From Methylobacterium nodulans ORS 2060 (GTDB lineage Bacteria > Pseudomonadota > Alphaproteobacteria > Rhizobiales > Beijerinckiaceae), in assembly GCF_000022085.1 (NCBI RefSeq), contig NC_011894.1:2941501-3005500 (forward strand): a DNA stretch of 64,000 nt. Reading direction: 5' to 3'. Below are positions 7,992 through 15,219 of this stretch, one piece after another. How positions within the stretch are numbered: the stretch's first letter is position 1; every line of letters begins with the position of its first letter. A program made the position numbers and the translations under genes. The notes under the pieces are model-generated. The model did no database searches, was not told where the DNA came from, and was given only the letters and a program-made list of their open reading frames with translations.

Positions 7992-9605
7992 TCAGTAGAC
8001 GTCGGCCTGGTAGCGGCCGGCCTTCTTGAGGGCCGCCAGATAGGCGACCGCATCCTCCGGATTGCGGCCTCCCTCCTTGGCGGCGATGTCGATGATCGCG
8101 CGCTCCACGTCCTTGGCCATGCGCTTGGCGTCGCCGCAGACGTAGAAATGGGCGCCCTCCTCCAGCCAGCGCCAGACCTCCCGGCCGTTCTCGCGCATGC
8201 GGTCCTGGACGTAGGTCTTCTCCACCCCGTCGCGCGACCATGCCAGCGACAGGCGGGTGAGGATGCCGGCCTCCTTCAGGCCGTTCAGCTCCTCCTTGTA
8301 GAGGAAGTCCGTCGCCTGCCGCTGATGGCCGAAGAACAGCCAGTTCCGGCCCGGGGCCCGGGTGGCGGCGCGCTCGCGCAGGAAGGCCCGGAAGGGCGCG
8401 ATGCCGGTGCCCGGCCCGACCATGATGATCGGCGTCTCGGGCGAGGCGGGCAGGCCGAAGCCGTGCGCCTTCTGCAGATAGACCTTGACCGTCGAGGTCT
8501 CGGCCAGCCGCTCGCCGAGATGCGTCGAGGCGACGCCGAGGCGCAGCCGCGAGCGGTGGCTGTAGCGCACCGCATCGACCGTGAGCGAGACCCGCCCCGG
8601 ATCGGCCTTGGGGCTCGATGAGATCGAGTAGAGGCGCGGCTGCAGCTCGTCGAGGGCTTCCAGGAACACCTCCGCGTCCGGCCGCGCGCCCGGGAACTTG
8701 TGGAGCGCGGCCAGCACGTCGAGATAGGCGAGATCGCCGTCCGGATCCTCGCCGGCCGCGAGGCTCTGCGCCTTCCTGCGGGCCGCGCCCGAGGTGAGGA
8801 GCGAGAGGAGCTGGAACAGCCCGTCCGGAGCGGCGCCGAGCGCGTAGTTGGTGAGCAGGTGCTCGCGCAGGGTCTTCTCGCCGAACCGGGTGGCGATGAC
8901 CCGCTCGGGCCGGGCGCCGAGTTCCGCGATCACCATGTCGACCAGCGCCGGGGCGTTCGCCGGGAAAAGGCCGAGGGAATCGCCCACCGCGTATTCGATG
9001 CCGGTATCGGTGAGGTCGATCTCGATATGCCAGGTCTCCTTCTCGCCGCCGGGGGCGTTGAGGCGACGGCGCGAGAGGAACACCGCCTCGGCCGGGTTCT
9101 CGCGGCACAGGCCGTAGGGGCCGAGCGGCGCCTCCGCCTTCGGGGCCTCGGCGGCTGCCGGCGCGGCGCCGGCCGGGGCTGCCGCGCCGAACTCCGCCTC
9201 CAGCTTCTTCAGCATCCGGAGCGTGTCCTTGCCCCCCGGCTGGCAGAGGTTCAGGCGTTCCTCCTTCTTGAGGAAGATGGCGTTGGCATAGTCGGCGCAG
9301 TTGTAGCCGCACTGGCCGCAATCCTGCTGGGCCATGGCGGCCATCAGCTTCTGCGGCTCGGAGCGGTCCCTGGCCATGGCCATGCGCTCGTCGAGGGAGA
9401 TCGACGGGTCGTGCCAGGGCGCGTCGCCGTTGTCGGCGAGCGCCGGGCCGGAGGACGGCACCTCGCCGGGCCCAAGCGCCGTCGCGCCCTCAATGGCAGG
9501 ACCGAGCAGCGCTGCGAAGTAGCCGGACAGCCATGCGCGCTGGTCGGCGTTGAACGGAGCGGATTCGGGGATCAGGACGAGGGGGGGCGTGACGTGCTGG
9601 GTCAT
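7992..9605 (-). CDS. Sulfite-reductase-like flavoprotein with N-terminal Fe-S motif
   Basis: This is a CysJ/cytochrome-P450-reductase-type diflavin relative without the FMN flavodoxin domain. The N-terminal region carries four cysteines, Cys96, Cys99, Cys103 and Cys121 (CGQCGYNC...NLCQPGG), a C-x2-C-x3-C-x17-C pattern suited to a [4Fe-4S] cluster. An Ala/Pro linker follows (about 140-165), then the FAD-binding domain with RLYSISSSP and the NAD(P)H domain with GPGTGIAPFRAF and YVCGDAKRM. It probably passes NAD(P)H electrons to the siroheme or molybdenum enzyme encoded beside it. Whether the partner is NirA or NasA cannot be decided from the sequence. The Fe-S domain in place of FMN is the unusual part. 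Repeat elements flank the gene on both sides. Confidence 0.85.
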   Translation of the reverse strand: MTQHVTPPLVLIPESAPFNADQRAWLSGYFAALLGPAIEGATALGPGEVPSSGPALADNGDAPWHDPSISLDERMAMARDRSEPQKLMAAMAQQDCGQCGYNCADYANAIFLKKEERLNLCQPGGKDTLRMLKKLEAEFGAAAPAGAAPAAAEAPKAEAPLGPYGLCRENPAEAVFLSRRRLNAPGGEKETWHIEIDLTDTGIEYAVGDSLGLFPANAPALVDMVIAELGARPERVIATRFGEKTLREHLLTNYALGAAPDGLFQLLSLLTSGAARRKAQSLAAGEDPDGDLAYLDVLAALHKFPGARPDAEVFLEALDELQPRLYSISSSPKADPGRVSLTVDAVRYSHRSRLRLGVASTHLGERLAETSTVKVYLQKAHGFGLPASPETPIIMVGPGTGIAPFRAFLRERAATRAPGRNWLFFGHQRQATDFLYKEELNGLKEAGILTRLSLAWSRDGVEKTYVQDRMRENGREVWRWLEEGAHFYVCGDAKRMAKDVERAIIDIAAKEGGRNPEDAVAYLAALKKAGRYQADVY

Positions 9606-9656
9606 CGGGACCTGCTGGGAATTCGGTGACGAACCCTGGTGTCGCGTGGAGCGCGG

Positions 9657-9825
9657 GATCCCCTTTCCCGGATGGGAGAGGGGTAGGCGATCGAAGATCG
9701 CGCGTGAGGGTGGAGACGGTTCAGGATGAAACGCTGACCGTTGAACTGGCAGCGGCTCGGTTGCGCGCTCTTGCGGAACTGTCCGTCCCTCACCCCTGCC
9801 CCTCTCCCGTCCGGGAGAGGGGTTC
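9657..9825. repeat. Palindromic repeat element, copy 3 (diverged)
   Basis: This is a more diverged copy of the family. The left end (from 9657) reads TTTCCC-GGAT-GGGAGA and the right end (to 9825) reads CTCTCCCG-TC-CGGGAGAG. The shared core GTGAGGGTGGAGACGGT is kept. An internal hairpin GCGATC-GAA-GATCGC replaces the GGGATC-AAA-GATCCC of copy 2, a base-pair-preserving change. The element fills the gap between nirA and the flavoprotein gene. Confidence 0.8.
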
Positions 9826-9837
9826 TGGCCGCGCCGA

Positions 9838-11625
9838 TCATTCCGCGGCCTCCAGCATCCGGCTCTCGGCGAGTTCCTTCAGGGCTTCCGGCCCACGGCG
9901 GGAAGTGAAGGCCTGGAAGCTCTCCTGGGGTCCGGTGCGGTGGGCGAGGTAGTCGCGCAGCAGCAGCTCCACCCGGCCCGGGCAATCCTCGGCCCTCACG
10001 GCCTTCCAGATCTCGGTGCCGATCCTGGCCGCCTCACCGAAGCCGCCGCCGACCACGATGTCGTAGCCCTCGACGGTGTCGCCCTCCTCGCTGACCACCA
10101 CCTTGGCGCCGATCAGGCCGATATCGCCGATGTAGTGCTGGGCGCAGGAATGATGGCAGCCGGTGAGGTGGAGGTTCACCGGCACGTCGAGCTCCTTCAC
10201 CCGGGCCTCGATGTAGTCGGCGATCATCAGGGCGTGGCCCTTGGTGTCGGAGGCCGCGAACTTGCAGCCGCGGTTGCCCGTGCAGGCGACGAGACCGGCC
10301 CGGATGCTCGACGCCCGGGTGGTGAGCCCGAGTGCCGCCACCCGCGCCTCCACCTCCGCCACGTGAGCGTCCGGCACGCCGGAGAACAGGAAGTTCTGCC
10401 AGACCGTGAGGCGGATCAGGCCGTCGCCGCACTCCCGGGCGATGGCGGCGAGCGCCCGCATCTGGTCGGTGGTCATCTTGCCGACCGGCAGGACGACGCC
10501 GATCCAGTTCAGCCCGGCCTGCTTCTGGCGATGGACGCCCACATGGGCGTAGCGGTCGAAGCCGCCGCGGGGCTTGATGTGGGCCGGATCCACCCGCTCC
10601 AGCTTGCGGCCGAGCTTCTCCTCGACGGCGGCGAGGTACTTGTCGAAGCCCCAGGCGTCGAGGACGTACTTCATCCGCGCCTTGTTGCGGTTGGTGCGGT
10701 CGCCGTTCTCGATGAAGACGCGCAGGATCGCGTCGGCGACGGCGTTGCACTCTTTCGGGCGCAGCACCACGCCGGTGTCGCGGGCGATGTCGCGGTGCCC
10801 GGTGATGCCGCCGAGCACGAGGCGCATCCAGATGCCCGGCTCGACAGAGGCTCCCTCCGTCACCTCGACCGCCTGGAAGCCGATGTCGTTCGTCTCCTCC
10901 AGGACCGGGAGCACGCCGCCGCCGTCGAACGCGACGTTGAACTTGCGCGGCAGGCCGTAGAGCGAGCGGTCGTTGAGGATCCAGTTGTGCCAGGACCTGG
11001 CGAGCGGCCGCGTGTCGAGGAGTTCCTGGGCGTCGATGCCCGCCGTCGGCGAGCCGGTGACGTTGCGGATGTTGTCCGCCCCGGCCCCGCGGGCGGTGAG
11101 GCCGAGATCCACCAGCCCGTCGAGGAAGGGCTGGCCGTGCTCGGGCGCGATCTCGCGCACCTGCAGGTTCGCCCGCGTCGTCACGTGGGCATAGCCGCCG
11201 CCATGCGCGTCCGCGAGGTCGGCGATGCCGGCGAACTGCCAGTGCTGCAGGATGCCGTTCGGGATCCGCAGCCGGCACATGTAGGAGGTCTGGGCCGGTG
11301 CGACCCAGAACAGGCCGTGATAGCGCCAGCGGAAATTATCCTCGGGCTTGGGCGTCTTGCCGGCCTCGGCCTCGGCGATCAGGCGGTTGTGCCCGTCGAA
11401 GGGATTCTCGGCGCGCTTCCACTTCTCCTGATCGGAGAGCTTCGCCCCGGCCTTCACGAGCTTGTCCTGGGCCTTGATGTGGGGGGCGTCGGGTCCGGTC
11501 GGCTCGGGGGCCGGGGCCGGGGCCGCGCCGCCGGTTCCGAGCCCGCCCGTCATCCGGACGGCGGTGATGCCGTGGGCGAACCCTTCGAGATAACGCTTCT
11601 GCTCGGCGTCGAAGTCGTCGGCCAT
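9838..11625 (-). CDS. nirA: NirA-type siroheme nitrite reductase (sulfite reductase possible)
   Basis: The enzyme reduces nitrite to ammonium in six one-electron steps at a siroheme-[4Fe-4S] centre. In 595 residues it shows the duplicated NirA/SiR architecture: a half-domain with RLRIPNG and TTRANLQVR, then the cluster ligands Cys448, Cys454 (CTGNRGC), Cys490 and Cys494 (CHHSC), spaced C-x5-C and C-x3-C as in the family. The start at 11625 is the first ATG after the upstream stop, 11 bases from the FAD oxidoreductase gene, so the two are co-transcribed. The operon with nasA, cysG and the NasT target leader argues for nitrite over sulfite. The protein family alone would not exclude sulfite reductase. 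Confidence 0.87.
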   Translation of the reverse strand: MADDFDAEQKRYLEGFAHGITAVRMTGGLGTGGAAPAPAPEPTGPDAPHIKAQDKLVKAGAKLSDQEKWKRAENPFDGHNRLIAEAEAGKTPKPEDNFRWRYHGLFWVAPAQTSYMCRLRIPNGILQHWQFAGIADLADAHGGGYAHVTTRANLQVREIAPEHGQPFLDGLVDLGLTARGAGADNIRNVTGSPTAGIDAQELLDTRPLARSWHNWILNDRSLYGLPRKFNVAFDGGGVLPVLEETNDIGFQAVEVTEGASVEPGIWMRLVLGGITGHRDIARDTGVVLRPKECNAVADAILRVFIENGDRTNRNKARMKYVLDAWGFDKYLAAVEEKLGRKLERVDPAHIKPRGGFDRYAHVGVHRQKQAGLNWIGVVLPVGKMTTDQMRALAAIARECGDGLIRLTVWQNFLFSGVPDAHVAEVEARVAALGLTTRASSIRAGLVACTGNRGCKFAASDTKGHALMIADYIEARVKELDVPVNLHLTGCHHSCAQHYIGDIGLIGAKVVVSEEGDTVEGYDIVVGGGFGEAARIGTEIWKAVRAEDCPGRVELLLRDYLAHRTGPQESFQAFTSRRGPEALKELAESRMLEAAE

Positions 11626-11636
11626 TGCGCGCTCCT

Positions 11637-12854
11637 TCACGCAGCGAGGGGTTGGGGGGCGGGACGCCCGAACATCAGGTCGTCCCGGTCGGTGCGGGCG
11701 AGCCGGTCGCCCGATCGGATGAGGGTCTTGCACCAGCCCTGCTCGGCGACGTCGCCCACGAAGACGGCCCCGAGGAGCCGATCCTCCGCGATGACGAGCT
11801 TGCGGTAGAGGCCCGCCGCCGGGTCGCTCCAGATCACCGCCTCGGCCCCCTCCGGCACATCGACGGCGCCCGCCGAGAAGACCGGGAGCCCCGAGACCTT
11901 CAGGCTGGTGGAAAGGGCGGTGCCCGCATAGGCCGCCTCCTCGCCGCAGAGATGGCGGGCCAGCACCTCGGCCTGCTCGTAGGCGGGCTCGACGAGCCCA
12001 TAGGTCATGCCGCGGTGCTCGGCGCATTCGCCGAGGGCGAAGACCGCCGGGTCGGAGGTGGTCATCCGGTCGTCCACCCGGATGCCGCGGCCGATCGCGA
12101 GCCCGGCCGCGGCGGCGAGCGCCGTCGAGGGCCGCACGCCCACCGACATCACCACGAGATCCGCCGGGAGCACGCGCCCGTCGGCGAGGCGGACCGCCTC
12201 GACCCGGCCGTCGCCCTCGATCGCCGCGGTGTCGGCCTCGAGCAGCACGCGCACGCCGCGCGCCTCCATGGCGCGCTTCACCACCTCGGCCGCCGCATGG
12301 TCGAGCTGGCGCTCCATCAGCCGGTCCATCACGTGGAGCAGCGTCGTGTCGACGCCGCGCCGCGCGAGGCCCACCGCCGCTTCGAGCCCGAGGAGGCCGC
12401 CGCCGACGACGATCGCGCGGGCGCCTGGAACCGCATTGCGCCGGATCGCCGCCACATCCGCGAGGTCGCGGAAGGCGACGACGCCGGGCAGATCCATGCC
12501 GGGCTTCGGCAGCCGGATCGGCACCGAGCCGACGGCCAGGACCAGCTTGTCGTAGTCGAGGACGAGTCCCTCCCCGACCCGGATACTGCGCTCCGCCCGG
12601 TCGATCGCCGTGACGGGCGCGCCGGTCACCAGGGTGATGCCGTGGTCGGCATACCAGTCGAGGCCGCGGAAGCGGCAGGCCGCCTCATCGACCTCGCCGC
12701 CGAGGAGCGAGGAGAGCAGCACGCGGTTATAGGCCGCCACCGGCTCGGCGCCGACGACCGTCACCGCATAGCGATCCGGAGCGCGTTCCGTCAGCCGCTC
12801 CAGGAAGCGGAGCGAGGCCATGCCGTTGCCAACGACGACGAGGCGGTCCTGCAT
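11637..12854 (-). CDS. NAD(P)/FAD-dependent oxidoreductase, NirB/NasB-like
   Basis: This two-dinucleotide-domain flavoprotein of 405 residues resembles the N-terminal electron-input half of NAD(P)H nitrite reductase NirB and of NasB. The FAD motif VVVGNGMAS is at the N-terminus, the NAD motif VVGGGLLGLEAA near 147 and the second FAD motif VFALGECAEH near 270. It lacks the siroheme domain of NirB and the BFD [2Fe-2S] domain. It probably feeds electrons from NAD(P)H to NasA or NirA. The ATG at 12854 follows GAGGAG by a normal spacing and begins 11 bases after the stop of the 35-residue Tat ORF. It is the first full-length enzyme gene after the regulatory leader. Confidence 0.85.
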   Translation of the reverse strand: MQDRLVVVGNGMASLRFLERLTERAPDRYAVTVVGAEPVAAYNRVLLSSLLGGEVDEAACRFRGLDWYADHGITLVTGAPVTAIDRAERSIRVGEGLVLDYDKLVLAVGSVPIRLPKPGMDLPGVVAFRDLADVAAIRRNAVPGARAIVVGGGLLGLEAAVGLARRGVDTTLLHVMDRLMERQLDHAAAEVVKRAMEARGVRVLLEADTAAIEGDGRVEAVRLADGRVLPADLVVMSVGVRPSTALAAAAGLAIGRGIRVDDRMTTSDPAVFALGECAEHRGMTYGLVEPAYEQAEVLARHLCGEEAAYAGTALSTSLKVSGLPVFSAGAVDVPEGAEAVIWSDPAAGLYRKLVIAEDRLLGAVFVGDVAEQGWCKTLIRSGDRLARTDRDDLMFGRPAPQPLAA

Positions 12855-12865
12855 CGTCCCGCTCC

Positions 12866-12973
12866 TCACGCGGCCAGCGCCGGCAGCGCGGCCCTGGCGG
12901 CGGCCGTGAGCGAGAGGGCGGCCCCCTTCAGAATGCCGCGCCGCGTCGTGTGGTCCCTGCTGCCGATCGACAC
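12866..12973 (-). CDS. 35-residue Tat-signal ORF, possible nrtA remnant
   Basis: A GTG at 12973 follows GAGGAG by nine bases and opens a 35-codon frame. It reads as a twin-arginine signal: polar start, TTRRGILKG motif at residues 9-17, hydrophobic core and an ALPALAA cleavage-like end directly before the TGA. No mature protein follows; the next gene starts 11 bases later. Nitrate-binding NrtA proteins often begin with this kind of Tat signal and are encoded first in NasT-controlled operons. The ORF may therefore be what is left of a deleted nrtA, or a short translated leader. Its expression is uncertain. Confidence 0.5.
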   Translation of the reverse strand: MSIGSRDHTTRRGILKGAALSLTAAARAALPALAA

Positions 12974-13035
12974 CGTGTCCCGCTCCTCTTCCCATGCGCG
13001 GCGCCGCTGTCGGACCCGGCCCGCGTGCCGAAACG

Positions 13036-13143
13036 AAAAACCGCCGCCCAAGCTCGACAGCAGCCACCGCCTTGCGGGGCCTATGCGGAGACTCGGGTCA
13101 GCGGCTTTGCTGACGGTGGAGGCCCGTCGGCGCTGACGGACCG
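13036..13143 (-). promoter_or_regulatory. nas operon leader RNA with two ANTAR-type hexaloop hairpins
   Basis: Read on the minus strand, hairpin P1 (13139-13124) is CCGTC-AGCGCC-GACGG. A nine-base linker follows, then hairpin P2 (13114-13097), GTCAGC-AAAGCC-GCTGAC. Both loops are exactly six bases with A at position 1 and G at position 4, the recognition pattern described for ANTAR-domain antiterminators. A GC-rich stretch (13049-13041) followed by five T residues (13040-13036) lies downstream and is a candidate terminator end, although I could not fix its 5' stem partner. The expected effect is that NasT binding lets transcription continue into the nas genes. Confidence 0.78.
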
Positions 13144-13153
13144 AAGAGGGCAA

Positions 13154-13169
13154 AGCACGCCGCGTGCCA
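13154..13169 (-). promoter_or_regulatory. Sigma-54 (-24/-12) promoter for nas operon
   Basis: The minus strand reads TTGGCACG-CGGC-GTGCT, with GG and GC separated by exactly ten bases. It differs from the TGGCACG-N4-TTGC consensus at one position. The predicted start, about 12 bases after the GC, is near 13143, just four bases before the P1 hairpin of the leader. This places nas expression under RpoN and an enhancer-binding activator, probably NtrC, in addition to NasT-NasS. Confidence 0.75.
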
Positions 13170-13255
13170 ACCCCGGATCCGTCACATAAGTGCTTGATCT
13201 CATGCGGGTTGGAGCGGTCGAGGAGCCGTCACGCTGCGGGAGCTTGGCCGGCGCT

Positions 13256-13282
13256 GCACTGCACAAATCGGCAGCGCAGTGC
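13256..13282. promoter_or_regulatory. Inverted repeat upstream of the sigma-54 promoter
   Basis: GCACTGC (13256-13262) and GCAGTGC (13276-13282) are perfect 7-base inverted arms separated by 13 bases. They lie about 110-140 bases upstream of the predicted start, a usual enhancer distance for sigma-54 activators. The spacing does not match the standard NtrC site (GCAC-N7-GTGC type). It also follows the nasS stop and could form part of a terminator. Confidence 0.35.
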
Positions 13283-13317
13283 CCAATGTTCAGTCAGGAA
13301 GCTCTAATGCCTAATTT

Positions 13318-14322
13318 TTAGGCAGACAGCAGGTCAGGCCGCGCGAGCGCGGCAGCCTGTGCGCGTGCCGCTGGCGTGGCCGAGAACTGGCCGGCCTGCG
13401 CCATCTCGTCGAAGATCCACGCCAGACCGTCCGCCCCGAAGGCGAGCGTCTCCTCGCCGAGACCAATGTAGCCGGGCGCCGCGCGCTCTGCCGTGTCCAT
13501 CGGGTCGAGACGGAGCCGTCCGGACAGGCCGCGCAGGATCAGGTCGGGAGCGACGCCGAGATGCCGCTTCTGGCCGAGGATCCGCGCGAGATCGGGCCAG
13601 TTGCCCGGCTCGCCGCACCAGCGGGCGGCCGCCCGCAGCGCGCGCAGCAGCGGGGGCGCCCGCTCCTCCATCTCGGCGGGCAGCGCCAGCACCTTCTCGG
13701 GGCAGCCGGGCGCGATCTCGACCCCGAGCGCCGCGATGCGCCCGACGCCGGCCTCCAGCGCGACGCTGCTCCAGGGCGCGCCGACGCAGAAGCCGTCGAT
13801 CAGGCCCCGGCGGAGCGACTCGACGGTACGGGGCGGCGGCACCACCACGAGGCGCACCCGGTCGAGGCCGCCGCCCCCGAGCGCGAGCAGGCGCCGGAGC
13901 TGGTAGGTGTGGCTGGAGAAGGGATGCACGGTCGCGAGCGTGAGCGGACGCCCGGCGGCGGCGCGCTCCTCGGCGACCCGCGCGAGCGCCCGCGCCACCT
14001 CCGGCAGCGCCTCGGAAGCCGGCCGCATCGCCTCCCAGAGCGGCAGCGAGACGGTGACGGCGTTGCCGTTGCGGGCGAGCGCCGCGGGGGCGATCAGGCG
14101 GGCCGGAGGGCCGCTCAGGCCCAGATGGCTCGCGAGCGCGAGGGGCGCCAGGAGATGCGCGCCGTCGAGCAGGCCGAGCGCGAGCTTGTCGCGCAGCGTC
14201 GCCCAGGACGGCTCGGCCACGAGATCGACCGCCACGTCCTCGCGTGCGGCGAAGCCAAGCTCCTGCAGCGCGATCACGAGTGCGGCGTCCGTGAGCGGGA
14301 CGTAGCCGAGCTGCAGCCTCAT
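13318..14322 (-). CDS. nasS: NasS nitrate/nitrite sensor
   Basis: This 334-residue protein resembles the nitrate-binding NrtA/CmpA periplasmic fold but has no signal peptide, as expected for cytoplasmic NasS. In characterised NasS-NasT pairs, NasS holds NasT inactive and releases it when nitrate or nitrite binds. Visible family marks are LGYVPLTDAALVIA at the N-terminus, the H-P-F-SSHTYQLRRLLA segment near 145 and GFCVGAPWSSVAL near 190. Its ATG overlaps the nasT stop by four bases (ATGA), so the two are translationally coupled and probably made in a fixed ratio. Confidence 0.88.
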   Translation of the reverse strand: MRLQLGYVPLTDAALVIALQELGFAAREDVAVDLVAEPSWATLRDKLALGLLDGAHLLAPLALASHLGLSGPPARLIAPAALARNGNAVTVSLPLWEAMRPASEALPEVARALARVAEERAAAGRPLTLATVHPFSSHTYQLRRLLALGGGGLDRVRLVVVPPPRTVESLRRGLIDGFCVGAPWSSVALEAGVGRIAALGVEIAPGCPEKVLALPAEMEERAPPLLRALRAAARWCGEPGNWPDLARILGQKRHLGVAPDLILRGLSGRLRLDPMDTAERAAPGYIGLGEETLAFGADGLAWIFDEMAQAGQFSATPAARAQAAALARPDLLSA

Positions 14323-14933
14323 CCGAGCAGATCCGCGGCAGTGACGATGGCCCGGGCGATGTCGATGATCTTGCGCTTCTCGTTCATGGCCTTGCGGCGC
14401 ATCTGCTTGTAGGCCTCGTCCTCCGAGAGGCCCCTGGCGCTCATCAGGATGCCCTTGGCGCGGTCGATCAGCTTGCGGTCGGCGAGCTCGTTGCGGGCCT
14501 CCGCCAGCTCCCGCTGCAGCCGCGCGAAGGCATTGAAGCGCAGGATCGCGATCTCGATGATCGGCTTGATCCGGTCGGCCTTGAGGCCGTCGACGATATA
14601 GGCGGAGATGCCCGCATCGACGGCCGCCTGCATCATCGGCGTATCGCTGCGGTCCACGAACATGGCGACGGGCTTCTCGACGAGGCGCGAGACGCCGAAC
14701 ATCTGCTCCAGGAGGTCGCGGCTCGGGCTCTCCAGGTGGATCACCACCACGTCGGGGGAGAGGGCCGAGAGCCGGTCGAGGAGGTCCACCGTGTCGGGGA
14801 TCACCACGACGCGGGCACCGTCGAGCCCGCGCAGCCCTTCCTCAAGGACGGCCGCGCGCGCCCGGCTCGGGTCGACGACCGCGATGGTCAGGCTCAGGTC
14901 GGGGGACGGGACGGGGTTCGCGCGATCGGACAT
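14319..14933 (-). CDS. nasT: NasT, ANTAR-domain transcription antiterminator
   Basis: NasT is a response-regulator-like RNA-binding protein that relieves transcription termination in nas leaders. The 204 residues have a receiver-like N-terminal domain (about 15-130) and a C-terminal ANTAR domain (about 145-200: DRKLIDRAKGILMSARGLSE, then a KQMRRKAMNEKR helix). The frame continues upstream, but the ATG at 14933 begins at the conserved start, and the extra upstream sequence is not protein-like. The target leader lies about 1.2 kb downstream at 13143-13036. The gene is divergent from the membrane protein at 15220. Confidence 0.9.
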   Translation of the reverse strand: MSDRANPVPSPDLSLTIAVVDPSRARAAVLEEGLRGLDGARVVVIPDTVDLLDRLSALSPDVVVIHLESPSRDLLEQMFGVSRLVEKPVAMFVDRSDTPMMQAAVDAGISAYIVDGLKADRIKPIIEIAILRFNAFARLQRELAEARNELADRKLIDRAKGILMSARGLSEDEAYKQMRRKAMNEKRKIIDIARAIVTAADLLG

Positions 14934-14987
14934 GCAGACGGGCGGAGGCAAAAGTCGGGCCGGGGAAGGGATGACTTTTAGGGGGTC

Positions 14988-15012
14988 TTCCTCCCATCCC
15001 GAATGGGAGGAA
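14988..15012. other. Strong hairpin in the nasT leader
   Basis: TTCCTCCCAT and ATGGGAGGAA form a perfect 10-base stem with a five-base loop. It lies 55 bases upstream of the nasT start, inside the 286-base divergent region. It resembles the hairpin unit of the palindromic repeats (CCTCTCCC/GGGAGAGG) but differs in sequence and has no adjoining T tract. It may be a solo repeat relative or a 5'-UTR structure. Confidence 0.5.
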
Positions 15013-15219
15013 AGTCCGAGGAGCGCGCCGAGGCCGGGCCGCGTCCCCGCCTCGGCGCAGACCGCCGCATCCTCTTCCGCAAGGGCCGAAAATAATCCTA
15101 CCGGGAAGCGACTCGCAGAACCGTGATCTTTCGGAAACGCGGACGCAAAGAAAAGGCCCCGCTTCGGCCGCAAATCCACGGCTCACTCGCGCGAGTCAGC
15201 AACCGGAGGGTCATGCCCG

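Noticed and set aside
3281..9825. CRISPR array from the repeated palindromes
   Set aside because: The repeats are kilobases apart, with genes and not short unique spacers between them, and no cas genes are present.
9838..11625. Assignment as sulfite reductase instead of nitrite reductase
   Set aside because: The family allows both, but the operon with nasA, the NasT leader and NasS makes nitrite reduction the better reading; kept as an alternative in the entry.
13085..13153. Upstream extension of the Tat ORF and of the FAD oxidoreductase frame through the leader
   Set aside because: These codons overlap the two hexaloop hairpins and the terminator-like segment and lack protein character; ribosome sites support the starts at 12973 and 12854.
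14934..15179. N-terminal extension of NasT
   Set aside because: The extra 82 codons are not receiver-like and cover a strong hairpin; the family start is at 14933.
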